Origin: Eubacterium pyruvativorans
GTDB taxonomy: Bacteria > Bacillota > Clostridia > Peptostreptococcales > Anaerovoracaceae
DNA: 44,631 nt
Direction of reading: 5' to 3'
NCBI RefSeq assembly: GCF_900102225.1
Contig: NZ_FNBF01000014.1
Location: forward strand, 1-44,631
Shown here: piece after piece, positions 35,601 to 43,075 of the stretch
Position numbering within the stretch: position 1 is the stretch's first letter
Layout: each line of letters starts with the position of its first letter
Translations under genes and position numbers: made by a program
Notes under the pieces: model-generated
What the model saw: only the letters and a program-made list of their open reading frames with translations
Told to the model about the DNA's origin: nothing
The model's database searches: none

Positions 35601-35642
35601 AATGTGTTACTTACATTATAATCTTTTTTTCGACGTTCTCAA
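35601..35642 (-). promoter_or_regulatory. Promoter and candidate operator of the helicase operon
   Basis: TTGAGA (35642-35637), 16 bases, TATAAT (35620-35615) on the minus strand. The palindrome AATGT-N7-ACATT (35601-35617) overlaps the edge of the -10 and the start region, well placed for repression by the XRE protein. Confidence 0.7.
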
Positions 35643-35766
35643 TAGCAATCTCACAATCACAACAGAATTTTATGCTATTGCATTATCTTTGTTGTGAAAC
35701 TAAATAATATAGATACTGTATCCTAAAATGTATTTTGATTTAACAAAAGGGAATCTATCGTTTATA

Positions 35767-35813
35767 GGAAAAACCAGGCATCATCAAGATTTTCATCTCA
35801 ATGATGCCTGGTT
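35767..35813 (-). terminator. Strong terminator upstream of the helicase operon
   Basis: A perfect 13-bp stem AACCAGGCATCAT / ATGATGCCTGGTT (35772-35784 with 35801-35813) is followed on the minus strand by TTTTTCC. It insulates the operon from transcription of the HxlR remnant. Confidence 0.85.
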
Positions 35814-35873
35814 CATGTTTTCCAACCCTGTCAGACAGATGCCATATATCAGTAATTTTCGTGGGCTACTGTT

Positions 35874-35969
35874 TTATGGCCACCTATCTAATGCGGCATT
35901 TTTTCTTTCTTCCGGCATGATTTCAATGTAGAGGTAATTCTTATATTTTTCTTTCACCATTTCGATCAT
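35874..35969 (-). pseudogene. Short gene remnant (31 codons)
   Basis: An ATG-started reading frame encodes YLYIEIMPEERKNAALDRW, which looks like the C-terminal end of a longer protein rather than a complete one. I cannot assign the family. It overlaps the end of the HxlR remnant and is followed by the strong terminator. Confidence 0.35.
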
Positions 35970-36188
35970 TCTTCCGGCACTGGATCATTGTCAAATCATT
36001 ACTTTCTTTGTAAAACATGCCGGCCCATTCACAGATACTTTGCAGAATCGGAACAACGGACTTTCCCTTCTCCGTCAGAGAACATTCCACTCTGGGCGGT
36101 ATTTCGTCATAGGATTTCCGCCGAACAGATCCATTCCGTACTCCAACGGACAGCGGATGTCCTTGTCCAATTTCCTTTGATATTCCAT
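35941..36188 (-). pseudogene. HxlR-family regulator with internal deletion
   Basis: Starting at ATG 36188 the sequence encodes [15 protein letters not shown], the beginning of an HxlR helix-turn-helix domain (CPLEY...FGGKWK). It then jumps, with a one-base frame change at GGCGGAAATCC, to [20 protein letters not shown], which is the end of that domain. About 50 central residues including the recognition helix are gone, so the gene cannot work as a regulator. Confidence 0.85.
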
Positions 36189-36398
36189 ATTCCCTCAACC
36201 AGCCTTATATATTCGTTTTCAACGATTGCACAACATTTCCATTCATCATCGTTACCTCCACTATTCACAATCCCTTGATACGACATACTTACTCTATGAG
36301 ATTGAACATCCGGAAGCAAGATACTAACGACATTGTAAGTCACTTATAAATTTCATAGTAACTTCTTTTCCATAAATCATCTCAAGACGGTCCGACAT

Positions 36399-36977
36399 TT
36401 ACAGGGGCGCTTCCATCCTCCTGCCATTTCGGGTGTCCACAATCAGTTTTTCCAGGGGAACCCCTCTTCTCACTGCCCGGCGATAGGATTCCGTACATTT
36501 CCTGAACCGGGCAAACGTTCTAACAGCTTCCGCTTCGTTCCCGTAGGCTTTCCAGCAGCCCACGCACTTCACCCCGTCCCAGGGACTGTTGATGAACTGC
36601 CTCACATCAGACGGCGGATAACCGAGAAAGAGACCGATCTCATGGGGAAACGCACTTTCCGTAACCAGCCGGCGGATTAACTCCACAATACAGAACCCCG
36701 GTTTCCCGCAGGGATATCCTTTCTCCTCCAGAATACGCTCCGCATCAGGAAATACAAGATCCGAGCAGAGATCCTCCGGACGGTACAGATAAATCAGGAT
36801 GCTCTCCTGCGTCCGTCTCAAAGGAATCAGTCGCAGCCCCCTCTTCACAAGAATTGTATTCAGCGCCCGGATCTCCGGCGTGAGATCCTTTCCGCAGTTT
36901 TTCAAAGAAAATATATTTCCGGTCTTCAGCCCTGCCAGGGTCGGTGCGCAGTGCTCCACAATCGCTTTCTCCAGCAA
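36399..36977 (-). CDS. DUF3793 family protein
   Basis: The 192-residue protein is typical of DUF3793: VEHCAPTLAGLKTGNIFSL at the start, ILIYLYRPEDL, FPHEIGLFLGYPPSDV and the C-terminal CVGCWKAYGNEAEA...FARFRKCT with conserved Cys. Biochemical function is unknown; relatives are often found near iron uptake and flavodoxin genes. The start is TTG at 36977 with GGAGG 8 bases upstream. Two palindromes of the form TTAG-N6-CTAA lie just upstream, suggesting control by a DtxR- or Fur-type metalloregulator. Confidence 0.9.
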   Translation of the reverse strand: MLEKAIVEHCAPTLAGLKTGNIFSLKNCGKDLTPEIRALNTILVKRGLRLIPLRRTQESILIYLYRPEDLCSDLVFPDAERILEEKGYPCGKPGFCIVELIRRLVTESAFPHEIGLFLGYPPSDVRQFINSPWDGVKCVGCWKAYGNEAEAVRTFARFRKCTESYRRAVRRGVPLEKLIVDTRNGRRMEAPL

Positions 36978-37000
36978 AGGATTTACCTCCGTTTCTAAAA

Positions 37001-37064
37001 TTAGTTACGACTAACCATGTGCGAAAAAAATAAAATAAACCGCCGCGCAGTTAGCTTTGCCTAA
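37001..37064. promoter_or_regulatory. Two TTAG-N6-CTAA palindromes upstream of DUF3793
   Basis: TTAG-TTACGA-CTAA (37001-37014) and TTAG-CTTTGC-CTAA (37051-37064) lie 50 bases apart upstream of the DUF3793 start. A third copy lies upstream of the methyltransferase gene. The form resembles metalloregulator boxes. The rest of 36978-37297 shows only a terminator. Confidence 0.6.
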
Positions 37065-37159
37065 TCATCATAGCAGAAAAGACCCCCTGGCGCAAGGAGA
37101 TGCTGCAGCAATCCTGCTGTACACCAATCTTTTTCTTCGTCATTGCCATCCGCAGGCCG

Positions 37160-37178
37160 AAAAAGGGGGGCCGCCCCC
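37160..37178 (-). terminator. Putative terminator after the VWA surface protein gene
   Basis: On the minus strand GGGGGCGGCCCCCC is followed by TTTTTC. The loop is short; the stem is all GC. It lies about 120 bases past the stop codon. Confidence 0.55.
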
Positions 37179-37297
37179 GAACGATGCTCGTCGTCCGGGA
37201 AGCTGCCCCTCTCCGATGCAGGCCTTCAGGAATTGTCTCTGACGATTGATCAGTCAAGCGCCGGATTTTCGGTCATCCTAAGCGTTTCATTACTGTG

Positions 37298-39622
37298 TTA
37301 TTTCGCCGCCCTGCGTCGTCTCCAGATGATCACTGCGACTCCTGCCGCCGCCAATGCGAAGATTCCGCCGTAGAGCAGGACATTGCAGTCGTCTCCGGTC
37401 TTCGGTCCCTTGGCGGAAACTGCGGCCGGCTTCGTGGCTGCCGTATTAGGCGTGCTTCCATTCGACGGCTTGGTCGGTTTCGATGGTTTATCCGGGATCA
37501 CCGGCTCGTCCGGCTCATCCGGTGCCGCATCATCGTTCGTGATAGTGAAGTCAAAGCCGCTGATGTCCATGCTGGCTCTAAATCCGTCGATGGCACCTTC
37601 CGTCACCGTGATAACGTCCGTCGTGTTCACGGTCTCTGTATATGTCCAGTTGTTTGCGTCGGACAGTGTTTCCGTGTATGCCCTGCCGTTTCTCGTGATC
37701 ACCACATTGATCGATGCCGGTTTCGTTCCGCCGTCGTCCAGTTTCCAGACCTTTCGGACGGAGAGGGTGGCGGCCGGCGCATCCGGGGTTACCGGTGTAA
37801 CCGGAGCCGGGGACACGGTATAACTTACTGTCGGTTCCGGGAACTTTTCCGCCGTCAGTTCCTTCCCATTCGAATCGATTGGATGGAGAACCGCTTCTTT
37901 GTTTGTCTTCAGGGAGTCATACCCTTTGGAGCCATCCTTGTCATACTTTCCATACGTTCCGGATGCAGTCTGCGGATCGTTCAGATGAACGTCGTAAACA
38001 ATCTGGAGTTTATCCTTCAATGTAACAGGAACATTGCAAGATACGGTAAACTGTTCCTCGCTGGTATTCCCTGTTCCTTCCGGATGATAACGCAGGACAA
38101 ACTTATATTTCCCCTCACACGAGCTGTCCGGTCCGAAGCCGTATGTGTTCGCCCTGATTTCTTCCTTCTCGAGTTCTTTCCCTCCATAAACGATCTTGAT
38201 CTTGTCAATATCATTAACGAACTGGAAGTCATAATCATTTCTGTGGTCGTCGGTTCCATAACCAATGACATCTGTGATGGAACTTCCGCTTCCGACAACA
38301 TAGTAAATTTCCTTCTTGATGATATTGAAATCGATGCTTCCCTCATTCCTGCTCACACCTTCGTTCAGATACCTCATGAAGGATGGACCCCATTGGAACT
38401 GGCTCCCCTTTCCAGACTCTGCAGTCAGTGCATAGGTGTGATATTTGGATGCCGCATCTGCATAAGCCACATAGGACTTGTAGAGCGCTTTGTCCACCGT
38501 CATCGCATGATACGCACGAGTGTTATAGGAAATGTATTTCCCGTCAGAATACGTCCCGGTTCCATATGGTATATCGTACTTACTCCCGTCAGCTTCGATC
38601 TGTTCCTTCGCTTTCCCGAGATAGGAATCCCACCTCTCCTTCACCTCATCCGAATCATATTTCACGCTCCAGCTGTCCGGGCCTGCGACTGCGTTGGTCC
38701 GGTCGCCGTTTTCCGAATTGATTGCGGTTGGCTTGGAATTATACATGTAAGTAATTCCGTCGCTGACGAGGATCAGATATTTCCGGCCGTTATCGACGGA
38801 TGAATCCTCATCCAGCATTTTCGTCCCGGCGAGAATTCCTGCATGAAGATTCGTTCCGGATTCTAGTTTGCTGTTAACCGCATTCTCTATGAAACCTTCG
38901 TTGTCCTTTGTCAGCTTGGTCAGTGGAAGCACTTGTTTGGCTTCTTTGTTGAAGACCACAACGCCAACCTTCACTGTCGCTCCGCTGTTGTCAATACTCT
39001 CTTGCAAGTCGGAGAGCATACCGATAATACTGTCCTTAACATCGGCGCTGGTTGACTTGTCCAGGACAAAAACGACATCTGTAGCGATCGGCACTTCTGC
39101 AGACGGCACAGAAAGTGTTATGGTCGAATTGAACTTGCTGTCCAGATTCGTCGCAGTCTTGGATTTCGAACGAGACCAATCTTTCGGAATGTCCGGGGTC
39201 ACATTATTGGAAGATTCCCCCACATCGTCCCCGGTCTTCCCTGTAGTTTCTGCAGGTGTCTCTGTTTTCACTTCAGATGGCTGCGCCACTTCTGAATCAG
39301 TCTGCTGTCCTTCCTCGGCTTCACCGGAGTTATTTCCGCTGCCCGCTTCAGAGCCGCCGGATTCCTGGTCCGACCCGGACTGCAGTTCCGCTGCGGACGT
39401 TCCGCCTCCTGTATCAAAGTTTCCTTCCGCCATCACACTGGTTGGCATAAACATCACGACCATGAGCAGCGCAAGAACAACTGCGCTTAACCGAATGCTT
39501 ATGCGAGGCTTCTGTTCATGTTTTCTATGCCCTCCTCGAAATGCAACATGGTATGCACCGTGCTGCAAGCATAAGTAAATCCGACAACTAATTCTCCTGA
39601 GGATATCACAGAATTTTCGCAA
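37298..39622 (-). CDS. VWA-domain cell-wall-anchored surface protein
   Basis: Up to 774 residues. Signal peptide core LSAVVLALLMVVMFM then SVMAEG; a low-complexity Ser/Glu/Gly linker; a von Willebrand A domain with MIDAS motifs DKSTS, GTNLHAG and LVSDG; two CnaB/SpaA-like beta domains in the C-terminal part (SVRKVWKLDDGGTKPASINV). Then follow a Pro/Lys/Ser stalk and a sorting signal GPKTGD, hydrophobic helix and RRRRAAK tail. It is probably a sortase-attached adhesin or pilus-tip protein. The long frame opens at TTG 39622 with AAGGA in front, which would put 45 unusual residues before the signal peptide. The best ATG (39519, AGGAGG) is out of frame, so a frameshift may be present. Confidence 0.85.
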   Translation of the reverse strand: MRKFCDILRRISCRIYLCLQHGAYHVAFRGGHRKHEQKPRISIRLSAVVLALLMVVMFMPTSVMAEGNFDTGGGTSAAELQSGSDQESGGSEAGSGNNSGEAEEGQQTDSEVAQPSEVKTETPAETTGKTGDDVGESSNNVTPDIPKDWSRSKSKTATNLDSKFNSTITLSVPSAEVPIATDVVFVLDKSTSADVKDSIIGMLSDLQESIDNSGATVKVGVVVFNKEAKQVLPLTKLTKDNEGFIENAVNSKLESGTNLHAGILAGTKMLDEDSSVDNGRKYLILVSDGITYMYNSKPTAINSENGDRTNAVAGPDSWSVKYDSDEVKERWDSYLGKAKEQIEADGSKYDIPYGTGTYSDGKYISYNTRAYHAMTVDKALYKSYVAYADAASKYHTYALTAESGKGSQFQWGPSFMRYLNEGVSRNEGSIDFNIIKKEIYYVVGSGSSITDVIGYGTDDHRNDYDFQFVNDIDKIKIVYGGKELEKEEIRANTYGFGPDSSCEGKYKFVLRYHPEGTGNTSEEQFTVSCNVPVTLKDKLQIVYDVHLNDPQTASGTYGKYDKDGSKGYDSLKTNKEAVLHPIDSNGKELTAEKFPEPTVSYTVSPAPVTPVTPDAPAATLSVRKVWKLDDGGTKPASINVVITRNGRAYTETLSDANNWTYTETVNTTDVITVTEGAIDGFRASMDISGFDFTITNDDAAPDEPDEPVIPDKPSKPTKPSNGSTPNTAATKPAAVSAKGPKTGDDCNVLLYGGIFALAAAGVAVIIWRRRRAAK

Positions 39623-39652
39623 TTCAATCCTTCTGACATATCCTTTTTATTA

Positions 39653-39681
39653 ATTATAATTATAATACTTTTCTATTTCAA
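39653..39681 (-). promoter_or_regulatory. Promoter of the VWA surface protein gene
   Basis: TTGAAA (39681-39676), 17 bases, TATAAT (39658-39653) on the minus strand, in an AT-rich gap between this gene and the decayed GntR operon. Confidence 0.65.
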
Positions 39682-39715
39682 CGATTAATTACTCTTATCT
39701 ATATCGTATTATAGA

Positions 39716-39963
39716 TCAATCCGCTCGAAATCAGCGCTCTGACCGTGAAAAAGGCCTGCGACCGCCTGGAGGAAGAAGGCTTTGTCACCACTGTGCACGG
39801 GAAGGGCACCTGCGTTGCTGCGACGAACAGGCAGCTTGCCCTGGAAGCGCGAAGGATGTCTGTGGAAGACAGCTTCGCAGCCGCCGTTCAGAAGGCGAAG
39901 TCGGTCGGATTCACCAGGGACGACGTGATAGATATCGTAAGGATCATATGGAAGGGCGACTGA
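39716..39963 (+). pseudogene. GntR-family (YtrA-like) regulator, N-terminally truncated
   Basis: The reading begins at NPLEISALTVKKACDRLEEEGFV, which is the second half of a GntR helix-turn-helix domain, and continues through HGKGTCVA and a short YtrA-type tail to a stop at 39961-39963. The first about 45 residues, including the first half of the DNA-binding domain, are missing; AT-rich sequence precedes. The stop overlaps the start of the ABC ATPase remnant (TGATG), as in YtrA operons. Confidence 0.85.
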
Positions 39964-40357
39964 TGGTTAAGGTTGATAATCCTGTGAAAAACTACGGTGA
40001 TTTCCGCCTTCACGTCTCCATGGAGGTACCGGACGGCACCGTTACAGGCATTGCCGGGAAGAACGGGGTCGGGAAGAGCACGATCATCAAGGCAATTCTC
40101 GGGCCGATCCGTCCGGACGCAGGACACATTTCGATCAGCGGCAGAGAGGCTTCTGAACTGAGCGGGACAGAGAAAACGGAGACACCGACATCATCCTCAG
40201 CGATTATGCCGTCCTGAAGGTCCATGATGATGTGTACGAAAAGCTTGACAAAGAATATCTTCTGAGAACGCAGAAAGAGCCTTTCGGATATGCGTGCCTG
40301 ACAAACGAAAAACAGTTCTATATTGATAATTATCCGGGCATTGTCGTTGAAAGATGA
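39963..40357 (+). pseudogene. ABC transporter ATPase (YtrB-like) with internal deletion and frameshift
   Basis: The N-terminus is intact through Walker A GKNGVGKSTIIKAILG. After GREASEL the frame breaks, and the C-terminal part (DIILSDYAVLKVHDD, YGYACLTNEKQFYI-like end) resumes in another frame to a stop at 40355-40357. The signature, Walker B and H-loop are absent. It is a dead gene in a decayed operon. Confidence 0.85.
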
Positions 40358-40596
40358 CACTGCCGGTTGACCGGAAAACATATGTCAGAGAAAAATACCT
40401 GTTCATCCTGATTTGTACTGCAGCAGCATGGTGCATCGCAGCAATTCTGTACTGTATCGGAGAAAGGCAGACTGGTTCACCTTCTATCGGCTCTGCCTCC
40501 CGCTATCCTCCTCATTCTGATTGCCGGCGGGAATCTGCTGGCAGCCTCGGGTGCTATCTGTGGAGTATCCGAATCATGGAAAGGAAAGAGTTCTGA
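40354..40596 (+). pseudogene. ABC-2 type permease remnant
   Basis: The start overlaps the ATPase stop (ATGA). The first 38 residues give one membrane helix (REKYLFILICTAAAW). The frame then shifts, and a second helix (AILLILIAGGNLLAASG) appears in another frame. Only about one fifth of a normal permease remains. Confidence 0.65.
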
Positions 40597-40600
40597 TTTT

Positions 40601-40626
40601 CCGAGGCCTCCCGTGAGAGGCCTCGG
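40601..40626. other. Perfect hairpin between the decayed operon and methyltransferase gene
   Basis: CCGAGGCCTC and GAGGCCTCGG pair around a 6-base loop. There is no U-tract on either side. It lies between convergent genes and may act as a bidirectional stop. Confidence 0.4.
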
Positions 40627-40637
40627 GTGGTATATGG

Positions 40638-41267
40638 TTATGCCGGATTCATTGCGAGGACACACATCCACGATTTCGAACCGTGATGATTCGTTCTGAC
40701 CTCTGTAAATCCCGCCTTCTCAAGGGCAGCTTCCATTTCCTGCGCAGTATAGATCTTCATTCCGTCAATGATTTTCTCATATTTAAGGGAAGAGGCGTCT
40801 GTCCCATCGGATTCATTGCATATCATAAACCATCCTCCCGGTTTCAGGATACCGGCCACCTGGTTGAAACACCGGTCGAGTCCGGGCCAGAAATAGATCG
40901 TTTCAAACGCCGTAGCAAGGTCATAAGTTTCCTTCGGCAAATCAAGAGAAGAAACATCCCCCTGCATGATCGTGCAGCATCCCGCATCTATTTCGTCCCG
41001 GTTATACTCCCTCGCCTTATCCACGGAAAGGGGAGAATAGTCAACCCCCGTCACATGACTTCCCGGGAATTTTTCAAGGAGCAGAGAAACACTTCGTCCT
41101 CCGCCGCAGCCGAGGTCAACGGCTTTCTTCACCGGAATTTCCGGAAGCTGTTTGAATCCCCAGTCGGTCAGTTTCGCATGCCCGGAATTCATTCCGGAGA
41201 TCATCAGCCGGCCGAGTTTCCCCTCCGGCTTTCGTGTCTGATTGAAATACTTCTTCAAGAGTCCCAC
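40638..41267 (-). CDS. Class I SAM-dependent methyltransferase
   Basis: 209 residues. SAM-binding motif I is VDLGCGGGRSV (about 50-60), followed by VTGVDYSPLSV (motif II), MQGDVSSLDLP and FETIYFWPGLDRC. The fold matches Methyltransf_11/25-type enzymes that act on small molecules; the substrate is not evident. The start is GTG at 41267 with GGGAGGA upstream. A TTAG-N6-CTAA palindrome lies about 90 bases upstream, the same element as in front of DUF3793, so both genes may be controlled by the same regulator. Confidence 0.88.
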   Translation of the reverse strand: MGLLKKYFNQTRKPEGKLGRLMISGMNSGHAKLTDWGFKQLPEIPVKKAVDLGCGGGRSVSLLLEKFPGSHVTGVDYSPLSVDKAREYNRDEIDAGCCTIMQGDVSSLDLPKETYDLATAFETIYFWPGLDRCFNQVAGILKPGGWFMICNESDGTDASSLKYEKIIDGMKIYTAQEMEAALEKAGFTEVRTNHHGSKSWMCVLAMNPA

Positions 41268-41353
41268 GGTAATCCTCCCGATCTGCCGCTGCAGTTTCGC
41301 ATGCAGGATTGCATCATTTACCCAAACCGTTTATTTACCACTTCTAATCTTGG

Positions 41354-41367
41354 TTAGCCTTTTCTAA
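41354..41367. promoter_or_regulatory. TTAG-N6-CTAA palindrome upstream of the methyltransferase gene
   Basis: TTAG-CCTTTT-CTAA, third copy of the form seen twice at 37001-37064. Confidence 0.55.
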
Positions 41368-41431
41368 CTTAACTCCATTCTACTCTTCCCGGCCGACAAT
41401 TTCAATCATTTTTTTCCTTGCCACGAGTTGA

Positions 41432-41869
41432 TCATCCCGCATTCTCTATTTCTTTGTAAAGATCAGAGATCACATCACTGAGCTTTTTCTCTTTCAAACT
41501 GTCCTCAAAATCTTTCTGTACATCCTGCAGCTTACCGTAGAGAGCCGCATGGATATTCCTCCCCACCGGGCACAGCGGATTCGAACTCTCATGGAAGTGG
41601 AACAAATCTTCCTTGTTCTTCTCCACGGCTTCATACACGTCATAGAACGTGATCTGATCCAGCGGTCTGGTGATTGCGATGCCCCCCGGCCCTCTTTTGA
41701 TTTCAATCAGCCCGGCATTTCTCAAGTCGGACATGAGATTCCGGATAATCACCGGATTGCTCCCGATGCTGGAAGCAAGAAGGCCGCTGGTCACCTTCTC
41801 ATCTTTCCCGAAGTACTCTGCGGCTGCCAGAATGTGAATGGCTATTGTAAATTTAGTTGAAATCTGCAT
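41432..41869 (-). CDS. Rrf2-family transcriptional regulator (YwnA-like)
   Basis: 145 residues with the Rrf2 winged helix: MQISTKFTIAIHILA, SSIGSNPVIIRNLMSDLRNAGLI (recognition helix) and KRGPGGIAITRP (wing). Only one of the Rrf2 cysteines is seen (NPLCPVG), so no iron-sulphur cluster is expected, as in the YwnA subgroup. Such regulators often control an adjacent NAD(P)H-binding oxidoreductase; a fragment of one lies immediately upstream (41978-42125). The ATG at 41869 has AAGGAAAA in front. Confidence 0.92.
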   Translation of the reverse strand: MQISTKFTIAIHILAAAEYFGKDEKVTSGLLASSIGSNPVIIRNLMSDLRNAGLIEIKRGPGGIAITRPLDQITFYDVYEAVEKNKEDLFHFHESSNPLCPVGRNIHAALYGKLQDVQKDFEDSLKEKKLSDVISDLYKEIENAG

Positions 41870-41977
41870 GATATATTTTCCTTCTGTTCCTCATCGCGAG
41901 AAGGCTCCCGGCCGCTGCCGGAAGCCTGAAATTTATTTCTCTGGAGATTTTATTTTATCATACTTCGGGGTTACCGA

Positions 41978-42125
41978 TTAAGCTCTGACAACAGAAATTC
42001 TCTGCTGAATATGATTTCCTTTTTCGATTTCGTCAACCATCGCAATGGCATAATCCGCATAGGAGATAACGCTTTCGCCTCTGTCATTCAGCGTCAGTTC
42101 TTCGCCGCCGAGAAGATATTTTCCG
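41978..42125 (-). pseudogene. NAD(P)H-binding oxidoreductase (YwnB/NmrA-like), C-terminal fragment
   Basis: The last about 48 codons encode KYLLGGEELTLNDRGES and ISYADYAIAMVDEIEKG, the end of an SDR-type YwnB-like protein. An in-frame stop lies directly upstream and the Rossmann part is missing. It is on the same strand as the Rrf2 gene and probably was its regulated partner. Confidence 0.8.
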
Positions 42126-42155
42126 CATTAGCTACTCTGCCGTTTGCTGCAGCAA

Positions 42156-43010
42156 CTAATCCAAATCTTTTTCTTTGTCCCTTCCGTCACATGAATGACC
42201 AGCAGACAGAACCTTCCTGTAAATATCCCGGTCGCTGTCCTTAAACACATTGAAAATGACGCGGTGAACCGATGCGTCCGGATGTGCATCGAGCCAGCTT
42301 CTCACCGTACGCACGGCGATTTCCGCCGCCCTTTCCTGGGGAAAATGGAATATCCCGGTGGAAATGCAGCAGAATGCCACCGATTCCAGCTGATATGCGG
42401 ACGCAAGAGAAAGTACCGACCGGTAGCTGGAGGCCAGCAATTCCTCATCTTCTTCGGTAAGCCATCCTGACACAACCGGCCCCACCGTATGAATCACATA
42501 TCCGGCAGGAAGATTGTACCCCGGCGTGATTTTCGCCGTGCCGGTCGGTTCTTTGCGCCCCTGTGCCTTCATGATCTGATAACACTTCTCCCGCAGCTCG
42601 ACCCCTGCCATGGTATGAATCATGTTGTCGATGCAGCCATGCAGCGGTGAGAAGCAGCCGAGCATCTGTGCGTTGGCGGCATTCACAATCCCATCTGCCT
42701 TCAGTGTGGTGATATCTCCCTGCCAGAGACAAAGGCGGCCATCCTGTCCGCTCGCCGGAAGCTCCGCCGCATCCGTGATTCCCTTTTCCGCTGTGATGCT
42801 CTTCAGGACTTCCGACTGCACCCTGTAGAAGTCATCCGGCAGGGTATGTCCGGTATCCCCGGACGGCATCCGGACATTGCAGAGCGCCCGATACAGATTA
42901 AATAACTGTTCCACATCATCCGGCAGGCCATATGCCGCATACTCCGGCATTTCAGCTTTCAGACAATTGATCAGAAAATGAAGCTGTGCGATCAATTCGT
43001 TCTCATTCAT
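42156..43010 (-). CDS. Zinc macrodomain ADP-ribosyl hydrolase
   Basis: 284 residues: an N-terminal helical extension (about 1-90) and a macrodomain with WQGDIT (96-101), IVNAANAQMLGCFSPLHGCIDNMIH (108-132 in outline), GTAKITPGYNLPAGYVIHTVGP and STGIFHFP. The Cys/His pattern GCFSPLHGC is typical of the zinc-containing macrodomains encoded with class M sirtuins, which remove ADP-ribose that the sirtuin attaches. The ATG at 43010 has AGGAGGAG upstream. It follows the sirtuin gene by 65 bases in the same operon. The final residues (GRDKEKDLD) are unusual and may come from the decayed DNA that follows. Confidence 0.92.
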   Translation of the reverse strand: MNENELIAQLHFLINCLKAEMPEYAAYGLPDDVEQLFNLYRALCNVRMPSGDTGHTLPDDFYRVQSEVLKSITAEKGITDAAELPASGQDGRLCLWQGDITTLKADGIVNAANAQMLGCFSPLHGCIDNMIHTMAGVELREKCYQIMKAQGRKEPTGTAKITPGYNLPAGYVIHTVGPVVSGWLTEEDEELLASSYRSVLSLASAYQLESVAFCCISTGIFHFPQERAAEIAVRTVRSWLDAHPDASVHRVIFNVFKDSDRDIYRKVLSAGHSCDGRDKEKDLD

Positions 43011-43075
43011 ACAGTCTCCTCCTTATCTCTCACGGATCCGGGAATCCGGCCGTCATCAGAAATCAAATGATATTT

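Noticed and set aside
36200-36398. Short ATG frame (13 codons) with GGAGG near 36250
   Set aside because: It ends after 13 codons and is not similar to anything; likely part of the decayed region before the HxlR remnant.
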